Below, in pieces: positions 57,684-64,000 of a stretch of 64,000 nt of DNA. The stretch comes from Darksidea phi. Its lineage: Eukaryota > Ascomycota > Dothideomycetes > Pleosporales > Lentitheciaceae. Made by a program: the position numbers and the translations under genes. The stretch lies in the NCBI GenBank assembly GCA_030770425.1, contig JASJFT010000101.1, positions 1 through 64,000 on the forward strand. Reading direction: 5' to 3'. The notes beneath the pieces are model-generated. The model worked only from the letters and a program-made list of their open reading frames with translations, was not told the origin of the DNA and did no database searches. Position 1 is the stretch's first letter. Each line of letters opens with the position of its first letter.

Positions 57684-58204
57684 TGTGTTGAGGAGTTAGT
57701 GTCTGTATAGGAGTGGAGTGTTGAAAGGGTTTAAGAGCTGATAGTGCGTGAAATTTTTAGGCTGGAGGCGCTTGGGGATGATGCGAAGCCGTGGTGGGAG
57801 CGGGGTGAGGAAGAGCAATGGCCTTTTGTAGACGGTAAAGCGCACAACGCTCGCTCCGCGCTTGCGCGGTGAGTGAAGCTGGTGAATGACAGGTTGCGGT
57901 GAGGATGTGGTGAAGGTGAGTGTTGAGCCTGCGGCTGGCTCGACATCGAGGAGACAAGATAGTGCTGGAGAAGGTGAGAGCGGTGAGCGAGCGGCGCAAT
58001 CGCCATCTTCATTTCTACTCCATCTGACTGTAGAGCAGAACTCGAGAGCCGTGGGTGTTCTTGATGTATCGATTGCGAAAGCAACCTCGGTGCAAGGGTT
58101 TGTGCTCTATAAGACGATCCTTTCTCAGAACTTGGGCATCTTCAAATCGCCATTTACCACCTTGGTTATATCTTCATCTCACGCAACAGTGTACCAGCGG
58201 CTCG
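57684..58204. other. Intergenic region
   Basis: 520 bp between the small nuclear-type protein start and the SET gene stop. Nothing recognised beyond a likely promoter. Confidence 0.35.
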
Positions 58205-59843
58205 TCAATAGTTCAACAGATCCCCCATTTCTACCAGCTTCTTCTCCTGCGTCTTGATAGCCTTCGCCATAGCATCTCTGGAGCCGAACTTTGCTAATAT
58301 CTCGACCTCCACCTCCCTGAACTTCTCATCCACACTCTTCGCAAAGGCGCTATCTGGCCCGTGGCTTTTCTTCACCACCACACTCACCACATTGATGAGT
58401 ACCGCCGCGATGACCGCCATATCAACCCCTGGTCTCATTTCCTTGCCCGTACTCGCGAGATACTGAGCCAGCATCGCCATTTGCCACGTCTGGACGACGC
58501 GGACAGGATGGTGCGGTTGTGGATACAGCTTTGGCATGACGTATCGATGTCGTTTCGCGCAATGTGCCCATGCTAGTTCGTACTTGCCTACTGCAAGCAA
58601 GTTTACGATGAGATCGTCTCTGAGGGCGGGGTAGGGTTGACGATGTAAGGGCCAGAGGTTCGATTGGCTGCAAAGTTCAATGGCGGTTTCTATCGTCGCC
58701 GTAGCTTCTGCGGGATCTGATTGCCGCTGTTCTTCTTCGTACAGGCTGAAGAGTTTGCCTTGGAGGGCGGCGACTCGTCTCTCATCTGGAGAATCACCGG
58801 TGTAATTCGCCTCGTCATTCGCGAGGTCGGATTTCTCGATTAAGCTATCGGCCATGTTTTTGTACTTCTGGGACAGGTCTTTGGCCGCGATGGCCCATTC
58901 ATCTTCTTGCGAGTTTGTGCCATTCTGACACTTGCTGCACTTGCAGGTGAAGAACCAGCGCTCTTTCAGCTCGCTTTGCCGTCGAGCGAATGGATTCGTT
59001 GGATCGATATAGGAAATGTACAGTTCTTCGTCTTCCTTGATATCTTTCAATGTCCGGAGCTGAACCTGCGGACCATCCATGATGATATATGCATTTGGGT
59101 CGCATGAGTGGTTGGCGTGGCAGAGCAGGGGATCTATCATGATGCCCAGCGGGTCGAAAGTCGGTGTAATGAGCGTCAGAGAATTAGACAAGATCCTCGC
59201 GTACATGGCGGCCACGAACTCCTTGCTGAACGTGTTTTGCGTGGCCGAGAACTGGCTGCTCCCCATGGCCATCAGCTCGATACCGGGATACTTTCCGTTC
59301 TGCATAAAGTCGTCGATGTGTGTCCCGAGGGCATGCAACATCACCCACGTGTCGTCATCTATAAGACTGTGTTTCCTTCGAACTAGAAGTTCCATGCACC
59401 CGAGCACAGCCTTGGGAATCTCTTTGTCGCTCACTGGTCTTAGGTTCTTGCACTCGTGTTTATGGCCACGAGACCACGCTGCCTTCTGACATGCCTAAAC
59501 AATATGAGTACGGATAAACATAAACTAGGGCGGGCGCTACAAGTCTTACCTTGCTGCAATAACGAAATCGCCTACATCCCGCACACATCTGCACCGTCGT
59601 CCCTTCCTTGACATACAACCGCGACCCAGTGGACGACCCTTTAGTCCAGACGAAGCAATTCGCACACGTGTCTTTTAACCTTTCCGACTCTAAAGATGCG
59701 AGTAGCGGACGATCCAGAGTAACAACAGCTTCGCCACCTTTGAAGTCGAATCCAGCGAAGATGCCGTCCCCAATACAGGTTTTGGAGCGGGCGAGATAGC
59801 AAAGTGACGGTTTCACATCAAGCTGTTTCGTCTCTTCTGCCAT
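58205..59843 (-). CDS. SET/MYND-domain protein (SMYD-like lysine methyltransferase)
   Basis: Two exons (59843-59550, 59494-58205; 55-nt intron) encode 527 aa. The split SET domain starts near residue 20 and is interrupted by a MYND zinc finger (about 60-115) whose Cys/His set includes CANC, CAGCRRFRYCSK, ACQKAAWSRGHKHEC; the intron falls inside it. SET core motifs NHSCDPNAYI and EELYISYIDPT follow, then post-SET Cys in FTCKCSKCQNG. The C-terminal ~200 residues are helical, TPR-like. This is SMYD architecture; such enzymes methylate lysines on histones or other proteins. Substrate unknown. The start at 59843 (MAEETKQLD) is the first ATG close to the SET fold. Confidence 0.9.
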
Positions 59844-60965
59844 GTTGACTTTGAGGACCGTGTAGCAGAGGAGCACAGAAGGGGATATATTTCGTGATGT
59901 CTGAGTCGTGCGACGTCATGTGGGCTCCAAGGTGGTCGCGCAAAAACGCGACAGATAGAGCGCTATTTTGTATCTGGCTAGCTCGATCTATTTCGCCTTA
60001 GCTTCTAGGTGTCACAAAACCCTTAGCCGTCAACTAGGCAGCATGTCACCCGCGCTGTCAACATAGGCATGCAAATGGACAATGTATATAGAATTAATAT
60101 AAAATTTCTAGCTGTTCCTTAGAGGTCAAAGACCGGTATAATATTCGACTCCTTGCCCGAGGACATAACTCGGTTAGCAGCGCAACGCGCGATCTCCTAG
60201 CGCGAAAAGGCAGAACATCTTCTCCCCCATCGTGACGCTTTGATATCCTCAACCGAGAACACAAAGGATTAATTACTACCAACATCTTGGCTTCGCCACT
60301 CTTGCATGATGTACCCTTGGAATGGCGGGAAGAAGTATATTTATTTCCACTACGTCTACAAACTCGGCGGATATCACGTAACATGGATGGCCAAAGAACA
60401 GTTCTGGCGTTGCAAGACACATGCAAAGCGAATCGCCGGAAGAAAAGACCGGACACTCGCCTTACAGCACATTTCGATCATCTTTACGACGTTCTAAGAC
60501 AAGAGCGCCGATTCTCCGGACCAGCGTTTGACTGGGCATAACGGCAAATACTAGGATGTTAACTGCGTCATGCAAACACTTGTCACCGATGAAGTACTCC
60601 ACAGTTTGATGTGCTATGCCGTGCTGACGAATTGCCACAATTATCACAATACTAGTCGACGTCGTTATTGGCCTTAGCTAGGAATATGCTATGCTGTGCT
60701 GCTTCCCTTAATTAAACTGGGTCGGAGAAGCAATGCTGAGGGTAGCCGGAACGCTAAAAGATATCCAAGCGCTTTTACGCAAGCACAGCGGTGGCACGCT
60801 GCGATCGAGCACTTCAGTGGAGTATCAAAGCTCAATTCATCTAACAGTCAAATGTAGTTACTGTTCCGGATATCTTATGCTAAGTATATAAAATAAAAGT
60901 ACAGCAGCATGGGCAGCAAAGAAAGCTACTCTCAGTCGTCGACAGCCTCCTATGCAACCGCCTCA
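59844..60965. other. Intergenic region with a weak open frame
   Basis: 1.1 kb. A plus-strand frame at 60287-60541 contains LEWREEVYLFPLRLQTRR and HFDHLYDVLRQERRFSG, loosely like fragments of fungal F-box-type proteins, but it has no start context or continuation. Possibly a relic. Confidence 0.25.
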
Positions 60966-63900
60966 TCACACCTTCGTCTGGAACTGCTGAAACCTCATCT
61001 CATCCCCATTCACACTCGCCGCCAACTTTAGCGCTTTCAATCCAGGCGGCATCCCGGGCATAGGTGGTACAGGCGTCTCAACGCTCATCTTCCTACGCGA
61101 GCTAGCCGAACTTAAAGCTAGCGACGCACGTGGTGAGGCGGGAAGAGGGGTGGTGCTGCGCGGAGGCTGGCGTCGATTGAGATGGGCCACAGCAGCATTC
61201 AGAGAGGCACTTGGACCACTTTGCGAACTTGATAGGGAGTGCGTGGGCGAGGTTGAAGGCATAGGTGGAAGTGTACCTTTGGGTTGCGGGTCGGGTTTCG
61301 TTTGAGCTGGCGAATGGCGACGGTTAAGGTGGAAGTTCTTCTCGAGTGGGGGTGTCTGCATTTGGACGCGAAGCGGTGTAGGAGCTGGGAGTGGCGAGAC
61401 AGAACCAGTGTTTGAATTGCCTCGTCCGCGGAGACCTTGTGTGCTATTGTCGGTGGCCGCGCTCGACGTTGGGGTCTGACTTCTGGAGGTAGATGGAGCT
61501 TGTTGTGCATGCTTCCCGTATGTTGCCATCAAGCTTGCGAAATCATACTCAGCTGGTAATTTCGACAGGCGTCGAATAGTAGACATGTTGTCATTGATGA
61601 ATGTCGACATGCGCCGTAAAGCGTTACCCTGCTGCTGCATATCGAAGGTACTCGGAGCCTGAGTATTCTGCGTTGCCCGCGCCGTGTGCATGTCCGCCAA
61701 CCGTCGGTTCTGCTGCACGTCAGGAGATGGTGCCGAGAGGCTCAAAGGGCTGCGCTGAAGGGTTTGCTGTGCACTAGCAAAGATCTGTGCAAAATCGACA
61801 TGCAGACCATTCTGCCCTGGACGCGTCTGGAGGCCTGGCGACGCCATGGAAGGAGGACTGGCAAGGAGGAAGAAGGAACCATCGACAATCTTGCGGCGGA
61901 TGTTGTTCCATCGGGTGCGAGCGGGGTTGTTCTCAATCTCGGGTCGATATATCGATTCTTGTGAGAGTTGGGAATAATACGTCTCCAGTCGGGCGGCGAT
62001 CCTTTCGAGTATGGTGAGTAGGTATGACGCGAGTTTCACCTGCTTCGAAGAGGAGGATTCTTCCATAGAGGCTATCAGGTCGAACGCATCCATGCCTTGC
62101 GCAGCTTCATCCCTGATCTGCTCAAGAAATGAGACGTCGAGCTCCGTGACCATCTGAGCGTACCGAAGAATGCCGTTCTCGTGGAAGCGGGCTGATTTGC
62201 TACTGTTGGAGACGAACTGGCCGATGTGGGAAATTTCCTGCATAGCTTTTGTGGCATGAAGCGAAGACTGAGCTCGGGTGATGCTACCTATAATATCTGG
62301 GAGGCGGACGTTAGGCGCGATGGAATTGGCCATAGTGAATGACAGCTTGAGATAAATCTCCTGTAGCTTGGCCTGCAGCATATTAACAACGGTACAAGAG
62401 ATTCATGGAGCGTACTCACCCCGAACAGCGTTGAGAAACCGTTCTGCATCAACCTGCTCTGAAATTGGTAAAACTTCCTGACCCCACCAATATTAAAAAG
62501 ACCACCGCTGAACCATATCTTGCTATCCTCAAGGATGCTACTAGCCTCAAAAAATAGAGTTGTGAGGTTCTCTACACTAAGCTTGAGGTATTGAGACCAC
62601 ATGTCGTACAAGTTGCTGATTTCGGTCGAGCGAAAGTCGGGCTTTGGTGAGAGGTGACCAATGAAGTATTTTGAGAGAAGCGAGGAGACTTCTGGGTTGG
62701 TGTCGTGAGCAAGCTCGTGAAAAGTCTTCGTCGCATCCAAACCAGCACTAGCAGCAACGATAAGAGTACCGCCAGGGTGCATTGGGAGGAAATCGGTCAC
62801 ATCGTAGACGCCGCCGTGAACGCCAATCCACATGCGTGAGCCCTTTCTATGGCCTGTGTGAACAGCGAGCTGAGACATCGGAATAACAGGGTCTGAATTG
62901 GACATAGCTCGCGGACTCATGAAAATGTCGAGCATGAATCTACGTTCCGCGAATGCTGTAGCCAACAACGAGTCAGCGGTGGATTGTGTCGATGCTTGAC
63001 ACTTGTAGATCGCCTGTTTGATGCCCGACATCACGGTCTCGTAGAGGGAAACGGAACCGCAGATATACAAGTACCCTCCAAGCCCACCCTGAGTCTTCGA
63101 CATGACGAGCTCAGACACCAGGCGGCCTTGGTCGACAATAGTTGCGTCAATGTAACGAGGTTCCATGTCCCGCTCAGCCAGCTCTCGCATCATGGGATCG
63201 TATGTTAGGCCTCGTCGGTCTCGGGAGAAGGCAGTGTGGAGCTCTAGCGAACCCTCCTGCACAAGCCTGCGCAGCTCCGACTCATGAACAAACTTCTCAC
63301 GAGACTGCACGCCAAGAAATAGAATGTTTCTGCCGATACCACCCTGGACTCGTTTCTGCCAGAAGCCGCGGAAAGGCGCAATCCCAGACCCACCTGCAAA
63401 CATTGCTACGGGGACGGTCGTCGATGGTGGCAGTTGGAATTGTATAGGCCTCGACACACCTATCAAGACTTTCTGGTCATCGGCAGTGTCATTGGGATAT
63501 TCGAGCACTCCGGGGGCTGGGTTCAAGAAGCCACTGGAGACACCATAAAGTGGCAAGGCCGGTTGCACGTCGCGGAAGATCGGATTGCGAGGGGTTTCTG
63601 TACGGGATACGGTAAGATCAACCAAGCTTGGCAGTAGTTCGTCTGAAGAGTTGGAGATTGAGTACGTTCGCGGAACCTCGAGTCTGATAAGTTTCGGCAA
63701 CCATGCGAGATTGTTAAGATCAAACGCGCGGTCCCAGACGTCTTGCGGCACTTCGGCGATGGCGGTTTGGAGAAGGTCACCAATGCTTCCTTTGACGGGC
63801 CACTCGTTCGAAGCAAGAAGATTGAGTGTGGTCTGGGAAGAAGCGCGCAACGTTTGGTGAATCTGGTGAGAGGTTAGCAGTAGTAGTGAAACGGTCTACG

Positions 63901-64000
63901 ACACTTACTGAGTTGACCAGTTCTTTTGTTAGTGGTGCCAAATGTCCTCGTTTAAGAATATCCTTCACAGTCAAGCCAAGACTGGGAGCCTTTGAGACAA
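60966..64000 (-). CDS. Diflavin-reductase-type protein fused to cytochrome b5, 3' part (runs off the right edge)
   Basis: Exons 64000-63909 (partial), 63862-62420 and 62372-60966 give 979 visible residues; the 5' part lies outside the window. Visible order: FAD-binding part of the CPR/NOS/sulfite-reductase fold (RTYSISNSS), NADPH site MFAGGSGIAPFRGFW and GGYLYICGSVSLYETVM. Next comes a cytochrome b5 domain with MWIGVHGGVYDVTDFL and the heme ligand motif MHPGGTLIV, second His in FHELAHDTN. A helical region and a ~300-residue Ser/Pro-rich tail complete it. The C-terminal extension after b5 is unusual. It probably passes NADPH electrons to b5 heme; the missing N-terminus could hold an FMN or oxygenase domain (inference). 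Confidence 0.85.

Noticed and set aside
60966..64000. Nitric oxide synthase
   Set aside because: The FAD/NADPH module is shared by several diflavin reductases, and no oxygenase domain is visible in the window.
1..64000. tRNA genes
   Set aside because: A few T-loop-like words (gattcgaac near 13474, 14432 and 19108) were checked; none sits in a cloverleaf-compatible context.

Overview
This window is nuclear DNA of a filamentous ascomycete. Genes are split by 45-58 nt introns with GT/GC donors and CTAAC/CTGAC-like branch sites. Gene content is Pezizomycotina-like (Nop12, Dep1, two-TM Vps10, DnmA-type dynamin, GPI Ser/Thr-rich wall proteins, XlnD-type xylosidase). A Dothideomycete is my best guess, but the class cannot be proved from sequence alone. 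No tRNA, rRNA, CRISPR array or intact transposon was recognised. Most multi-exon models below were built by hand-joining exons; reading-frame continuity was checked at each junction.

1-13.4 kb is a compact accessory catabolic block of eight genes: a PcaB/adenylosuccinate-lyase-like enzyme, a thiolase, an iron-ADH/maleylacetate-reductase-like enzyme, a succinyl-CoA:3-oxoacid CoA-transferase, an NAD(P)-binding NmrA/epimerase-like protein, a 3-hydroxyisobutyrate-dehydrogenase-like enzyme, a type-B carboxylesterase and a metallo-beta-lactamase-fold lactonase. Maleylacetate reductase, CoA-transferase and thiolase are successive steps from maleylacetate to acetyl-CoA + succinyl-CoA (3-oxoadipate pathway), so the block probably degrades an aromatic or lactone compound. 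The ring-cleaving dioxygenase is not in the window and may lie to the left. Three introns in this block need GC donors.

13.4-19.1 kb holds a decayed cytochrome P450 fragment, a secreted GH3 beta-xylosidase and 1.5 kb without a gene. 19.1-26 kb is housekeeping: Nop12 and the Rpd3L subunit Dep1 (divergent), then a two-TM ankyrin protein. 26-33.4 kb is gene-poor and contains only a subtilisin-like protease. 33.4-41.1 kb has the sorting receptor Vps10, a protein of unknown function and a secreted PEBP-family protein. 41.1-43.7 kb carries a frameshifted isochorismatase-family pseudogene.

43.7-51.6 kb is a dense housekeeping stretch: dynamin Dnm1, a 71-aa tail-anchored microprotein, ATP synthase subunit e (three tiny exons) and the dynein intermediate chain. 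52.5-55.5 kb encodes two GPI-anchored Ser/Thr-rich surface proteins. 57.2-59.9 kb has a small basic, probably nuclear protein and a SET/MYND protein. The right edge (60.97 kb to beyond 64 kb) is the 3' part of a large diflavin-reductase-type protein fused to a cytochrome b5 domain and a long C-terminal extension.
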